Below, piece after piece: positions 48,319 through 58,030 of a stretch of 64,000 nt of DNA. This DNA is from Moraxellaceae bacterium AER2_44_116 (GTDB lineage Bacteria; Pseudomonadota; Gammaproteobacteria; Pseudomonadales; Moraxellaceae): contig VIAD01000005.1 in NCBI GenBank assembly GCA_006546595.1, positions 124,001 to 188,000 on the forward strand, given 5' to 3'. How positions within the stretch are numbered: the first letter of the stretch is position 1; each line of letters starts with the position of its first letter. Made by a program: the position numbers and the translations under genes. The notes beneath the pieces were generated by a model. That model worked only from the letters and a program-made list of their open reading frames with translations, did no database searches and was not told the origin of the DNA.

Positions 48319-48828
48319 ATGACTAACAACACACCGACGCAACTACAAGCCAAAACCAGTTCCGCGTCACGCATTGACAATCAAGTGTATAAAATTTTCC
48401 CCAATGACTTAAATGCCAAAAAAACGGTGTTTGGGGGGTTAATTATGAGTATGGCCGATAGACTTGCCGTGGTGGTTGCCGAGCGACATAGTGGTCAAAC
48501 CTGTGTAACCGCTTCAGTGGATTCATGGCATTTTGTTGCTCCTGCTAAGGAAAATGATACATTATTATTCAGTGTTTCTATCAATAAAGCGTGGGGTTCG
48601 TCGATGGAAATTGGCGTGCGTGTCGATGCTGAAAACAGTTATGCAGGAACGAAACGTCATATCGTCTCAGCTTATTTTACCTTTGTAGCCTTAGATGATG
48701 ATGGCAAAACCGTCAGTGTTCCTGAATTTATCCCCGACACCGAACGCGAAAAACAACGTTTTGAGTCAGCCGAAATTAGACGACAAGCGCGTTTAGCAGT
48801 GAGGGAACAACTGAAAAAATACAAATAA
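48319..48828 (+). CDS. Acyl-CoA thioesterase, hot-dog fold
   Basis: About 169 residues starting at the ATG at 48319 (the frame could extend to a TTG 12 bp upstream). Hot-dog family: KIFPNDLNAKKTVFGGLIMSMAD matches the helix-containing motif of YciA/acyl-CoA thioester hydrolases, and ASVDSWHFVAPAKENDTLLF follows. Preceded by a 170-bp region with the previous terminator and no other gene. Convergent with fba, from which it is separated by a terminator. Substrate chain length unknown. Confidence 0.85.
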   Translation: MTNNTPTQLQAKTSSASRIDNQVYKIFPNDLNAKKTVFGGLIMSMADRLAVVVAERHSGQTCVTASVDSWHFVAPAKENDTLLFSVSINKAWGSSMEIGVRVDAENSYAGTKRHIVSAYFTFVALDDDGKTVSVPEFIPDTEREKQRFESAEIRRQARLAVREQLKKYK

Positions 48829-48855
48829 AAAAGTCGGCTTTACAGCCGACTTTTT
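48826..48855. terminator. Intrinsic terminator between thioesterase and fba
   Basis: AAGTCGGCT pairs with AGCCGACTT around TTAC; T-run on the right and A-rich sequence on the left. It can serve both the thioesterase (+) and fba (-). Confidence 0.85.
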
Positions 48856-48868
48856 ATGTAAAGCGCAA

Positions 48869-49909
48869 TTACTTACCGTAACGGCTCGCCATTTTCTCTA
48901 GAGAAATGGGGTTAATTTTGCTAGCGTTACCCGCAGTACCAAAGGCTTCATAACGATCAATACAGACATCGCGCATCGCGGTAATAGTTTTGGCGAAATA
49001 TTTACGTGGGTCAAATTCGGCTGGATTTTTCGCCATAAACTGACGAATTGCCCCTGTCGACGCTAAACGTAAATCAGTGTCGATATTGACTTTACGCACG
49101 CCATGCTTAATCGCTTCGACGATTTGCTCTACAGGCACACCATAGGTTTCTTTAATATCGCCACCAAACTCGTTAATAATCGCCAACCAATCTTGCGGTA
49201 CAGAGCTTGAACCATGCATAACCAAATGGGTATTGGGAATCTTGGCGTGAATTTCTTTGATACGGTCAATCGCTAAAATATCGCCTGTCGGTGGACGGGT
49301 AAATTTATACGCACCATGAGATGTGCCAATGGCAATCGCCAAGGCATCTACACCTGTATCCGCGACAAAGCTTGCGGCTTCTTCGACACTGGTCAATAAT
49401 TGCGAATGGTCAAGTACACCTTCTGCACCGACACCATCTTCTTCACCCGCCATACCTGTTTCTAGCGAACCTAAACAGCCAATCTCACCTTCTACCGACA
49501 CGCCACAAGCATGTGCCAAAGCCACAACATTACGTGTGACGCTGACGTTATAGTCGTAGCTAGTTGGTGTTTTACCATCTTCCGCTAAAGAACCATCCAT
49601 CATCACCGAACTAAAACCCAATTGAATTGAGCGTTGACAAATCGCAGGGCTAGTACCATGATCTTGGTGCATCACCACAGGAATATGCGGAAATTCTTCA
49701 ATTGCCGCTAAAATCAAATGACGTAAAAACGGCGCACCTGCATATTTACGCGCACCTGCGGAGGCTTGCACGATAACGGGTGAATTGGTTTTGTCTGCCG
49801 CTTCCATAATCGCGCGCATTTGTTCTAAGTTATTGACGTTAAATGCAGGAATGCCATAACCATACTCAGCGGCATGGTCTAACATTTGACGTAACGAAAT
49901 TAAAGCCAC
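48869..49909 (-). CDS. fba: Class II fructose-bisphosphate aldolase
   Basis: 346 residues; reversible cleavage of fructose 1,6-bisphosphate. Zinc ligands are in [15 protein letters not shown] and in the [10 protein letters not shown] and [13 protein letters not shown] segments; the sugar phosphate loop is GTSHGAYKF. The length and [15 protein letters not shown] stretch fit the longer, Calvin-subtype class IIA group. Downstream of pgk by 75 bp in the tkt-gap-pgk-fba order. Confidence 0.96.
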   Translation of the reverse strand: MALISLRQMLDHAAEYGYGIPAFNVNNLEQMRAIMEAADKTNSPVIVQASAGARKYAGAPFLRHLILAAIEEFPHIPVVMHQDHGTSPAICQRSIQLGFSSVMMDGSLAEDGKTPTSYDYNVSVTRNVVALAHACGVSVEGEIGCLGSLETGMAGEEDGVGAEGVLDHSQLLTSVEEAASFVADTGVDALAIAIGTSHGAYKFTRPPTGDILAIDRIKEIHAKIPNTHLVMHGSSSVPQDWLAIINEFGGDIKETYGVPVEQIVEAIKHGVRKVNIDTDLRLASTGAIRQFMAKNPAEFDPRKYFAKTITAMRDVCIDRYEAFGTAGNASKINPISLEKMASRYGK

Positions 49910-49983
49910 TTGTATTCTCCTTCCTATATGTTAAATCGACTTTCTCAGTTGCGTTCATTGCACAACGGAAAGGATATAAAAAA

Positions 49984-51150
49984 TTAAGCGCGTTTTGCCG
50001 CTTCTTCTAATGCTTCTACCGCAGGTAATTTTTTACCTTCGACAAACTCAAGGAATGCACCACCACCCGTAGAAATATAAGAAATCTGACCAGCTACACC
50101 ATATTTATCAATGGCTGCTAAGGTATCACCACCGCCCGCAATGGAAAAGCCTTTGCTGCCAGCAATCGCCAATGCTAAGGTTTTTGTGCCTTCACCAAAT
50201 TGGTCAAATTCAAAAACACCCACAGGGCCATTCCATAAAATCGTTTTTGAGGATTTGATTAAGTTGGCAAAACGGGCTGCGGTTAATGGACCAATATCTA
50301 AAATCATGTCGTCATCTTCGACTTCTTTGATTGACTTTATCGTCGCTGTTGCACTTTCTGAAAACTCTTTAGCAACGACAACATCTTCAGGTAAGGGCAC
50401 GCTAACACTACGAGCAATTTCTTTCGCGGTTTCGAGCATGTCTGGTTCGTAGAGTGATTTACCGACGTTATAACCCGCCGCCGCCAAGAAAGTATTGGCA
50501 ATACCACCACCAACAATTAATTGATCACAGGTTTCGGCCAATGATTTTAATACATCTAATTTTGTTGATACTTTAGAGCCCGCAACTACCGCCACCATTG
50601 GGCTAGCGGGGTTGTCTAAGGCTAAAGCCAAGGCTGCCAGTTCTGCGGCTAATAAAGGGCCTGCACAAGCGATGGGAGCAAATTTAGCAACTCCATGAGT
50701 TGAGGCTTCAGCGCGATGAGCTGTACCAAAGGCATCCATGACAAAAACATCACACAATGCCGCATATTTTTGTGCTAATTCGTCGCTGTTTTTCTTTTCG
50801 CCTTTGTTAAAACGGACGTTTTCAAACAACACGACTTCGCCCGCAGGAACGACATAACCATCCACATAGTTTTCAATTAGGGCGACAGGGCGACCTAATG
50901 CATTGCTCAAATAAGCGGCGACTGGCAATAACGAATTTTCGACAGACGATTCACCTTCGGTCGGACGGCCTAAATGTGAACACACCATCACCGATGCGCC
51001 TTTCGCTAAGGCTAATTGAATGGTGGGCAATGACGCAAGAATACGGGCATCACTGGTAATTTTTCCCTCTTTGATGGGGACATTCAAATCTTCACGAATT
51101 AATACACGTTTGCCGTTCAAATCTAAATCGGCCATTTTCAAAACAGACAT
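49984..51150 (-). CDS. pgk: Phosphoglycerate kinase
   Basis: 388 residues. Substrate-binding N-terminal [21 protein letters not shown], the HLGRPTEG loop, and the C-terminal nucleotide site ([14 protein letters not shown] and [17 protein letters not shown]). Starts about 100 bp after the GAPDH-family gene. Normal length; catalyses ADP-dependent transfer from 1,3-bisphosphoglycerate. Confidence 0.97.
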   Translation of the reverse strand: MSVLKMADLDLNGKRVLIREDLNVPIKEGKITSDARILASLPTIQLALAKGASVMVCSHLGRPTEGESSVENSLLPVAAYLSNALGRPVALIENYVDGYVVPAGEVVLFENVRFNKGEKKNSDELAQKYAALCDVFVMDAFGTAHRAEASTHGVAKFAPIACAGPLLAAELAALALALDNPASPMVAVVAGSKVSTKLDVLKSLAETCDQLIVGGGIANTFLAAAGYNVGKSLYEPDMLETAKEIARSVSVPLPEDVVVAKEFSESATATIKSIKEVEDDDMILDIGPLTAARFANLIKSSKTILWNGPVGVFEFDQFGEGTKTLALAIAGSKGFSIAGGGDTLAAIDKYGVAGQISYISTGGGAFLEFVEGKKLPAVEALEEAAKRA

Positions 51151-51252
51151 TCTGGACTCCTACTGCGGTAAATCAGCTCTAGAATTAATGAAGATTATTG
51201 GGCGTTATTTCATCACGATTTACACCACAAACCTATGACGAAATCGCGATTT

Positions 51253-52290
51253 TTAGCGCATTTTTGCTAAAACCAAACACAAATCTAATAAACGGTTGGC
51301 ATAACCCCATTCGTTGTCATACCACGCCAATACTTTTGCTTGCTGCCCCACAATCTTGGTTTCAGTGGCATCAAAAATTAATGAATACGGTGAATGATTA
51401 AAATCACTAGAAACTAACCATTCATCACAATAACTTAAAATTTCGTGATATTCGTGAATGGACTTCTCTTTAAACAAGGCATTAATAGCATCAATGGTCA
51501 TAGGCTGCTCAGCCACAAAACTTAAATCGATTGCCGCAACGTTTAAGGTAGGGACACGAATTGAATAGCCTGCAATTTTATCCGCTAAATGTGGCAACAC
51601 ACGCTTAAGTGCGCCAATACTGCTCGATGTGGTGGGGATAATGTTATGCCCTGCCGCTCTACTGCGCCGTAAGTCTCTGTGGGTGTGATCTAATAAGACT
51701 TGGTCAGAGGTGACAGCATGAATTTCTGTCATTAACGCGGACTGTATGCCAAAGGCTTCATCCAAAATTTTCATCATTGGTACGAGTGCATGTGTCGTAC
51801 ATGAAACGCTAGAGATGATTTTTTGCTCATGCGTCAATTGCAGATGATTGACACCATAAACAATCGTTGCATCGACTTCATCAAAAGGTGCAGCACCAAT
51901 AATGACTTTATCTGCTCCAGCTTGTAAGTGCCGAGCCGCTTCTTTTTTGGCACGAAAAAAACCTGTGCATTCTAGCACCACATCTACGCCTAACGCTTGC
52001 CAAGGCAATAACTCAGGCTGTGCTTGCTGCAATAAAGGAATACGGTAACTTGTTGCGCCTTCTGCTGCTTTAATGACTAAATCAGTATGTTCTAAATCGG
52101 CTTTGCCAGTAAATCGGCCATGTGTGCTGTCGTAACGGGTTAGATGAACCAATGCTTCAGGCTCACCCAAATCATTAATCGCAGCAAATTCTAATTGTGA
52201 TGGACAACCACGCTCAACCCATGCCCGTAAGACATTACGGCCAATACGTCCATAACCATTGATAGCAATACGAAGCGGAGACTCACTCAT
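51253..52290 (-). CDS. GAPDH-family dehydrogenase (gap or epd)
   Basis: 345 residues; NAD-binding INGYGRIGRN, catalytic Cys164 and His191. The sequence around the Cys reads SVSCTTHALVP, whereas GAPDH and most Epd have SCTTN; Asn is here His167. The C-terminal DFNHSPYSLIFDATE matches erythrose-4-phosphate dehydrogenase (DFNH) as well as GAPDH. The gene order tkt-this-pgk-fba is where epd or gap is found in Pseudomonadales. Both calls are open; the family is certain. Confidence 0.85.
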   Translation of the reverse strand: MSESPLRIAINGYGRIGRNVLRAWVERGCPSQLEFAAINDLGEPEALVHLTRYDSTHGRFTGKADLEHTDLVIKAAEGATSYRIPLLQQAQPELLPWQALGVDVVLECTGFFRAKKEAARHLQAGADKVIIGAAPFDEVDATIVYGVNHLQLTHEQKIISSVSCTTHALVPMMKILDEAFGIQSALMTEIHAVTSDQVLLDHTHRDLRRSRAAGHNIIPTTSSSIGALKRVLPHLADKIAGYSIRVPTLNVAAIDLSFVAEQPMTIDAINALFKEKSIHEYHEILSYCDEWLVSSDFNHSPYSLIFDATETKIVGQQAKVLAWYDNEWGYANRLLDLCLVLAKMR

Positions 52291-52334
52291 AAAACTATCG
52301 TATTCCTATTGATAAACAACTGAGTCGTGATAAA

Positions 52335-52358
52335 GGAGCAAGCTTAAAAACCTGCTCC
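52335..52358 (-). terminator. Weak hairpin between tkt and gap/epd
   Basis: GGAGCA and TGCTCC form a 6-bp stem around a 12-base A/T-rich loop, 9 bp past the tkt stop. Little T-run follows. Could lower transcription into the next genes. Confidence 0.3.
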
Positions 52359-52367
52359 AATCTCGAT

Positions 52368-54374
52368 CTACTGAGAAACGGCATTCACCGCTGCCACTAC
52401 CGCCTCAACGGTAATACCAAAATGCTGATACAAGTCTTTAATCGGTGCGGACTCGCCAAAAGTAGTCATGCCAATCACTTTACCGTCTAAACCGACAAAT
52501 TTATACCAATAATCAGCATGAGAGGCTTCAACTGCTACCCGCGCACGCACTTCTGGCGGTAACACTTTGTCGCGATACGCCGCATCTTGTGCCATAAAGA
52601 CATCTACCGCAGGCATAGAAACGACACGTACACCTTTGCCTTGAGCGGTTAACGCTAATTGTGCTTTCACGGCTAATTCAATTTCTGAACCTGTAGCAAT
52701 AATAATTGCCTCAAGAACACCCGTTTCTTGCACCAAAGTATAAGCACCACGACTGATGTTATCTAACTGCAAGGCATTACGTTCTAAATGCGGTAAATTT
52801 TGACGGGAGAAAATCAACGAGGTCGGGCCGTTGTTTTTTTGCAAAGCAGCTAGCCAAGCCACTGCTGATTCAACAGCATCAGCAGGTCGCCAAACCGACA
52901 TATTTGGCGTGCCACGTAAGCTAGCCAATTGTTCAACAGGCTGATGCGTTGGACCATCTTCACCTAAACCAATGGAGTCATGGGTAAAGACGTAAATCAC
53001 TCGTTGTTTCATCAACGCGCTCATACGCACGGCGTTACGGGCATATTCCATGAAGATTAAGAACGTTGCGCCATAAGGAATAAAACCACCATGCAAGGCC
53101 ATACCGTTCATCATGGCACTCATGCCAAACTCACGGACACCATAAAACACGTAGTTGCCTGCGGGATTTTCTTGTACACCATGACAACCTTTCCACAAGG
53201 TCAAATTTGAACCCGCCAAGTCTGCCGAGCCACCTAATAACTCAGGCAACAAGGGGCCAAAGGCATTTAAGGCATTTTGCGAAGCTTTACGGCTGGCAAT
53301 GGTTTCACCTTTGGTGGCGACTTCTTCAATATACGCTTTGGCTTGTAAGGCAAACGATGCGGGCAACTCACCTGTTAAACGGCGATTTAACTCAGTCGCT
53401 AATTCTGGATGGGCTTTTTGGTAAGCGTCAAAATTAGCCGTCCAATTTTTTTCTAAAACCTCGCCTTTAGCGGTGCAGTCCCATGCTTCGTAAATATCAG
53501 CAGGGATTTCAAAGGCAGGATATTCCCAACCCATCGCTTCACGCGCACCTGCAATTTCTGCCGCGCCTAACGGTGCGCCATGACAATCTTCTTTGCCTTG
53601 TTTGGTGGGTGCGCCACAACCAATCACCGTCTTACAGATAATTAACGTCGGACGTGAGGTATCTGCATGAGCAGCAATAATTGCCTCTCGAATGGCGACA
53701 CTATCATGACCATCAATTTGACCCAACACCTGCCAACCATAGGAAGCAAAACGTTGAGCTGTATTATCGGTAAACCAGCCTTCCACCTCACCATCAATGG
53801 AAATGCCATTATCATCATAAAAAGCAATTAATTTGCCGAGTTTGAGTGTGCCTGCTAATGAAGAGACTTCATGAGAAATACCTTCCATTAAGCAACCATC
53901 ACCCAAGAAGCAATAAGTATGGTGATTGACGACATCAAAGCCATCACGATTAAATTGCGCCGCTAAAGTTTTTTCGGCAAGAGCCATACCGACGGCATTG
54001 GCTAAACCTTGACCGAGTGGGCCTGTCGTTGTTTCAACACCTGCGGTATAACCATATTCAGGATGGCCGGGGGTGCGGCTGTGCATTTGACGAAATTGTT
54101 TTAAATCTTCAATCCCTAAGTCATAACCTGTTAAGTGCAATAACGCATATTGCAACATCGAACCATGACCATTAGACAAGACAAAACGGTCACGATTTGG
54201 CCATTGCGGATTTTTAGGATTATGACGCAATACGCCACGCCATAACACTTCGGCAATATCGGCCATGCCCATTGGCGCACCTGGATGGCCAGAGTTAGCT
54301 TTTTGAACAGCATCCATAGCAAGGGCACGAATAGCATTGGCAAAGCGGCGTTCAGGTAAGGCAACGGCGGTCAT
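52368..54374 (-). CDS. tkt: Transketolase
   Basis: 668 residues; thiamine diphosphate-dependent transfer of two-carbon units between sugar phosphates. Start [20 protein letters not shown]. The TPP motif is [20 protein letters not shown], and His of the active site is in [18 protein letters not shown] and [15 protein letters not shown]. Pyr domain and C-terminal domains are complete. First gene of the sugar-phosphate cluster. In the 330-bp upstream region a perfect 8-bp inverted repeat occurs (54455-54477). Confidence 0.97.
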   Translation of the reverse strand: MTAVALPERRFANAIRALAMDAVQKANSGHPGAPMGMADIAEVLWRGVLRHNPKNPQWPNRDRFVLSNGHGSMLQYALLHLTGYDLGIEDLKQFRQMHSRTPGHPEYGYTAGVETTTGPLGQGLANAVGMALAEKTLAAQFNRDGFDVVNHHTYCFLGDGCLMEGISHEVSSLAGTLKLGKLIAFYDDNGISIDGEVEGWFTDNTAQRFASYGWQVLGQIDGHDSVAIREAIIAAHADTSRPTLIICKTVIGCGAPTKQGKEDCHGAPLGAAEIAGAREAMGWEYPAFEIPADIYEAWDCTAKGEVLEKNWTANFDAYQKAHPELATELNRRLTGELPASFALQAKAYIEEVATKGETIASRKASQNALNAFGPLLPELLGGSADLAGSNLTLWKGCHGVQENPAGNYVFYGVREFGMSAMMNGMALHGGFIPYGATFLIFMEYARNAVRMSALMKQRVIYVFTHDSIGLGEDGPTHQPVEQLASLRGTPNMSVWRPADAVESAVAWLAALQKNNGPTSLIFSRQNLPHLERNALQLDNISRGAYTLVQETGVLEAIIIATGSEIELAVKAQLALTAQGKGVRVVSMPAVDVFMAQDAAYRDKVLPPEVRARVAVEASHADYWYKFVGLDGKVIGMTTFGESAPIKDLYQHFGITVEAVVAAVNAVSQ

Positions 54375-54454
54375 AAAGCGACTCCAAAAACGGGCAACGG
54401 CTAAAATTCAGAATCAAGTGGCGGCTGATTTTTTCAGCACAGTCACTGATGAGG

Positions 54455-54477
54455 GCGCAATTGTCGCTGAATTGCGC
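54455..54477. promoter_or_regulatory. Perfect inverted repeat GCGCAATT upstream of tkt
   Basis: GCGCAATT (54455-54462) and AATTGCGC (54470-54477) with a 7-base spacer in the 330-bp gap between tkt and the divergent AraC gene. Could be an operator for either gene; the remaining part of the gap shows no clear gene or promoter. Confidence 0.4.
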
Positions 54478-54704
54478 TAAAGGGGCAAATGCTATTGCGA
54501 TTTGTGTCCAGACAATTCGCACTTTTGCGACGATAAATAAGATGAATACAAACAGAAATGCGCTAATAACAAGCACTTGCACAGACTGGCAATATAAGTG
54601 AATATCTATTCGCATTTTGCGTTATTAGGAATACTGTCAATGTCAAAATCATCACGACTCATCAATACTAACAACCTATTGACGATTTTTTTAGGTCATT
54701 CATT

Positions 54705-55700
54705 ATGCTGGTAGCCACCGCTTATCTACGGCTATTGCTTCGCACTTTAGCCTTAGATGAACAGCAAGTTCAAACGTTGCTTGAAGACAGTGGCATAGAC
54801 CACAATGACTTATTTCAACTGAATGGCTATTTGCCTTTAGACCAACACGTCACTTTACTCAGCAAAGCGTTATCGTTAAGTCATAACCCAGCCTTTGGGT
54901 TGCATATTGGTAGTCAACTGCAAATTGCCACTCACGGCGCAATTGGCGTGGCTGCTTATACCAGTAGCACCTTAGGCGAAGCGATTTCGACGATTGCCCG
55001 TTATTACAGTATTCGTGGTCAGTTTATTGATATTCAGCTTGATAGCACTGCCGACGACATCATCATCAAGCTGTTGTTACGCACCGAATGTAATGACGTA
55101 GGAATGTTTTTATTAGAGGCTTTTCTTGCCAGCGCACAAACAGCCATAGAATTTATAACGGGCATACCTATACAGCAGGCGCGTTTACAGTTGGCTTATG
55201 CCCCACCTGCCCATGCCGAACAGTATTACCATTACTTTCATATGCCTGTTGAGTTTAACCAAGCACAAACCGCAGTGATTTTACCGATTCAATTATTGCG
55301 TTTACCGTCATTATTTGCCGACCCCGTTGCTAAATTACAAGCCGAGCAACAATGTGAACAGCAGTTTCGAGACTTGCAATATCAACCGTCGATTGCCGCA
55401 CAAGTGACGGCATTATTACGCGCTCATACTGGCCGATTGTGGACATTGCCCGAAGTGGCAAAGGCTTTACATTTATCGGAGCGTACCTTGATGCGTCGTT
55501 TAAAAGACGAAGGATTACGTTATCAAACGCTGCACGATGCTGAGCTGCATCGACAAACAGTGATTTATCTTAATGATAAACGACATACTTCGGAATCGTT
55601 GGCGGCGGCGTTGGGTTATAGCGATACGTCTGGGTTTAGACGGGCTTTTCAACGGTGGTTTGGCATGTCTTTGGGGGAGTATTTACGGCGGGAGTCTTAA
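54705..55700 (+). CDS. AraC-family regulator with arabinose-binding N-terminus
   Basis: 331 residues. Residues 20-200 resemble the arabinose-binding-type domain (FGLHIGSQLQIATHGAIGVA), and residues 230-331 are the AraC DNA-binding domain with both HTHs (WTLPEVAKALHLSERTLMRR and SESLAAALGYSDTSGFRRAF). Ordinary length, unlike the 403-residue protein at 16322. Divergent from tkt, so it may control that cluster, but regulators of this type often act on genes elsewhere. Confidence 0.9.
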   Translation: MLVATAYLRLLLRTLALDEQQVQTLLEDSGIDHNDLFQLNGYLPLDQHVTLLSKALSLSHNPAFGLHIGSQLQIATHGAIGVAAYTSSTLGEAISTIARYYSIRGQFIDIQLDSTADDIIIKLLLRTECNDVGMFLLEAFLASAQTAIEFITGIPIQQARLQLAYAPPAHAEQYYHYFHMPVEFNQAQTAVILPIQLLRLPSLFADPVAKLQAEQQCEQQFRDLQYQPSIAAQVTALLRAHTGRLWTLPEVAKALHLSERTLMRRLKDEGLRYQTLHDAELHRQTVIYLNDKRHTSESLAAALGYSDTSGFRRAFQRWFGMSLGEYLRRES

Positions 55701-55782
55701 CTTTTAGTTGAATAGCCACGTAGAGTGCGCATTGCGCACAGCTATTTTGAGATGATGATGCGTGGTACGCACCCTGCCAAAC

Positions 55783-56970
55783 TTAAACCAAAGGCTTAAT
55801 TTCTTCACGCAAAAACTTCACAAAGGCTAAAAACTCATCTTCTAGCAAAGGTTTTGAACTATCTTTAATAGAGACTTTAAAATCATTCACTAAAACTTCA
55901 AATTTTGAATCACTCGCTAAATGAAACGCAAATAAATAAGGTATGCTGTCATATATGTCGCCATATTTTTTATAATAATCATCTCTGAAATAATACGATT
56001 CTTTCATTATTAAAACAAGGTTTTGTATATGGCCACTTAATAATGGAAATAGAGAAAATAATATATTTTTTATGTCTAACATAGCAGCTTGTACATTTGC
56101 TATATTTTTAATATGCGTTAAATTTCTACTGAGTGTGGAACTTTTTTCTTTAGGGATAAAGGATATAATTGGGTAACCAACTGGTAACCCTTTAAAATTA
56201 TTAATTATTTCTGATTTTTTGTCTATAAATGGTACTTTAGAATAATCAAAATCAGGAAGTTTTAAATAAATTGATAATCTTACACTTAATTTGTATCCGT
56301 ATTTAGTGATACCCAAATAAAAGCTTATACAATAAGGCCCTATTGGTGTTTCTTTGGTATAATCATACATATATTCCTCATATTTTTTTTCAATAGTTTC
56401 TTTATAATTTAATAAAAAACCTTTGTCATTCATGAGATTTTTAATCAAAGGCTCAATGTAGTTTTTAAGTTCGGCAAGATTATTAAATGTAGTGTCGCGT
56501 TGGCTTTCCCAATATTCGATATAACCTAGCCATAAATCCTCTTTTTCGGTAGGTAAAATATCGCCTGACGGTAAAAAGTAAATACCCAGTTTTTCATCAT
56601 CAAATATCACTAAATTGAGGTTTTTAGCAATTTCAATGATTTCTAATAACATCGGTAAAAAAATGGCTTCAGGCAAATTAGGTAATTCTAGTACCAACAA
56701 ATGATTCTGGGCATATTTTGCCAGCCCTTTGCTGCTGTGCATAAAAGGTTGGCGGCTTTCTAGCGGAATATTTTGTTTATTTTGAGCAGCTTGTTGTAAA
56801 TGCTCAGCAAACGCCATTACCCATGTTGTTTGCTGTGGTGTTGGCTCTGCCAGTGCAGATGGCGTGTCTTGTTCGTCCATCAACCGTATAAAAATAGCTT
56901 GTGCTTCGACATGGGTATCAATAAAACCCTGCTGTGCAACACTCCATAAATATAATACTTTGCTACTCAT
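55783..56970 (-). CDS. Unknown protein with compositional break
   Basis: About 395 residues from the ATG at 56970 (GAGGG upstream). Not recognised. The N-terminal half (to about residue 150) uses ordinary codons (LVLELPNLPEAIFLPMLLEI), while the C-terminal part is AT-rich with many Lys, Tyr, Ile and Asn (KYEEYMYDYTKETPIGPYC, YYFRDDYYKKYGDIYDSIPY). No signal peptide or membrane helix seen. The shape, a normal N-terminus joined to a foreign-looking C-terminus, resembles recombinational modules of effector or immunity genes. Downstream of an AraC gene and near two TA remnants; function not assigned. Confidence 0.5.
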   Translation of the reverse strand: MSSKVLYLWSVAQQGFIDTHVEAQAIFIRLMDEQDTPSALAEPTPQQTTWVMAFAEHLQQAAQNKQNIPLESRQPFMHSSKGLAKYAQNHLLVLELPNLPEAIFLPMLLEIIEIAKNLNLVIFDDEKLGIYFLPSGDILPTEKEDLWLGYIEYWESQRDTTFNNLAELKNYIEPLIKNLMNDKGFLLNYKETIEKKYEEYMYDYTKETPIGPYCISFYLGITKYGYKLSVRLSIYLKLPDFDYSKVPFIDKKSEIINNFKGLPVGYPIISFIPKEKSSTLSRNLTHIKNIANVQAAMLDIKNILFSLFPLLSGHIQNLVLIMKESYYFRDDYYKKYGDIYDSIPYLFAFHLASDSKFEVLVNDFKVSIKDSSKPLLEDEFLAFVKFLREEIKPLV

Positions 56971-57081
56971 TTTATTTTCCCTCAGTGCCCACAAAAACTG
57001 CGGCGCAAACCTGCGATAAAAAAGAACTCTGTGATCGCTTCTGACACTTCCCGTGTTGCCAACAAGTTACGACGGCTTAGC

Positions 57082-57210
57082 CTACAAAAATGTATCCGCC
57101 GATACCCCAAATCGCTTGCACAATGCCCGAATATGATGAGTATTGAATTGGCGTTTATCGTTTAACAGGTCTGAAATGTCACCCAAAACCTTAACCATGA
57201 GCCACTTCAT
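57082..57210 (-). pseudogene. Truncated HigA-like antitoxin remnant
   Basis: A 38-42 residue frame overlapping the end of hicB. It reads VKVLGDISDLLNDKRQFNTH then HIRALCKRFGVSADTFL, which corresponds to the second half of a helix-turn-helix antitoxin of the HigA type (recognition helix, then H-I-R-A-L-x-x-x-F-G-V-S-A-D). The N-terminal half of the domain is missing: an in-frame TAG lies just upstream. Probably the remains of a HigBA operon. Could be expressed as a short peptide, but that is not supported. Confidence 0.6.
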
Positions 57211-57532
57211 GCTCTAACGCCGTTTGTACCCATTGATTAAGGCTCATACCTGCGGCAGTTGCGGCAGTTGCAATGCGTTCATGTAAAGAAGCAGGTATAC
57301 GGGTAATAAACTTACCTGAAAAATGTTTGTATGGTTCTAAACCTTGCTCTTGGCAAACGGCTAAAAAGGTTTTCAGCGAGGCTTCGCCTTCTTTGTGCAA
57401 ACCTTCGACACTATCAGCGTAGAAATCTGCGCCACCATTTAAGCCAATAAACTCACCTCGAAATAAGCCCACTTCAGGGTCAAAGCTAATCACGGCAATA
57501 TGGCCGTTAATCGTCATTTGATTGTTCATCAT
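57191..57532 (-). CDS. hicB: HicB-family antitoxin
   Basis: 113 residues. Partial RNase H-like HicB fold (MTINGHIAVISFDPEVGLFR, then GADFYADSVEGLHKEGEASL) and a C-terminal ribbon-helix-helix DNA-binding tail (RIPASLHERIATAATAAGMS and LNQWVQTALEHEV). Starts at 57532 with AAGGAG 7 bases upstream and overlaps hicA by 26 bp. Usual antitoxin second-position order. Confidence 0.88.
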   Translation of the reverse strand: MMNNQMTINGHIAVISFDPEVGLFRGEFIGLNGGADFYADSVEGLHKEGEASLKTFLAVCQEQGLEPYKHFSGKFITRIPASLHERIATAATAAGMSLNQWVQTALEHEVAHG

Positions 57533-57806
57533 CAGTTTGCTCCTTCATCAATTCAGGGGAGATGTCATTGCTTTCTAACCAACGGCGAATACTGGCTACT
57601 GCACCTTTGTCAGTGTTTGGCGATGGATGCGGACGATGATAGACCTGCACCTGTCCAAACAAAATAACCGCAACTCGTGAGCCTTCACGCTCTTCTATCG
57701 TTGCGCCTAATGCTTTAAACAAGGCCTCAATATCTCGCCATTGCACATTGCCTGATACGGGTCGGGCAAAAATAGCAGCGAGGGTTTTTATGTGTTTACG
57801 CTTCAT
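57507..57806 (-). CDS. hicA: HicA-family toxin
   Basis: 99 residues. dsRNA-binding-like fold with the catalytic His in VYHRPHPSPNTDKG and the helix IEALFKALGATIEEREGSRV. mRNA interferase of the HicA type. Its gene precedes hicB as in most hicAB loci, with a promoter and palindrome just upstream. Confidence 0.88.
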   Translation of the reverse strand: MKRKHIKTLAAIFARPVSGNVQWRDIEALFKALGATIEEREGSRVAVILFGQVQVYHRPHPSPNTDKGAVASIRRWLESNDISPELMKEQTDDEQSNDD

Positions 57807-57838
57807 CGCTATTCTTTAAAATGGCCATTATGAATACA

Positions 57839-57866
57839 ACAGTATCAAAATAAGATACTATGTCAA
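57839..57866 (-). promoter_or_regulatory. hicAB promoter with embedded operator palindrome
   Basis: On the minus strand TTGACA (57861-57866) lies 16 bp before TACTGT (57839-57844), a reasonable -35/-10 pair. The spacer contains the perfect inverted repeat AGTATC and GATACT (57841-57859). This position fits autorepression by HicB, whose DNA-binding tail is present. Confidence 0.6.
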
Positions 57867-58030
57867 TTACTTAATGGAAAATAAATAAACGTAGCACAGC
57901 CTACACCGTACATCGTCCGTCTCACACGATTGGCAGCATTATCCTACCAACTGGCAGCGTTAACCCTTTCATAAACATCTCTACTACGCAATAGTCAAAC
58001 TCCCCAGTTATCTATCGCGTGTGTCTTGCT

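Noticed and set aside
48869..54374. Calvin cycle operon with CO2 fixation
   Set aside because: The tkt-gap-pgk-fba cluster could suggest it, but no RuBisCO or phosphoribulokinase gene is in the window and the same order occurs in heterotrophic Pseudomonadales.
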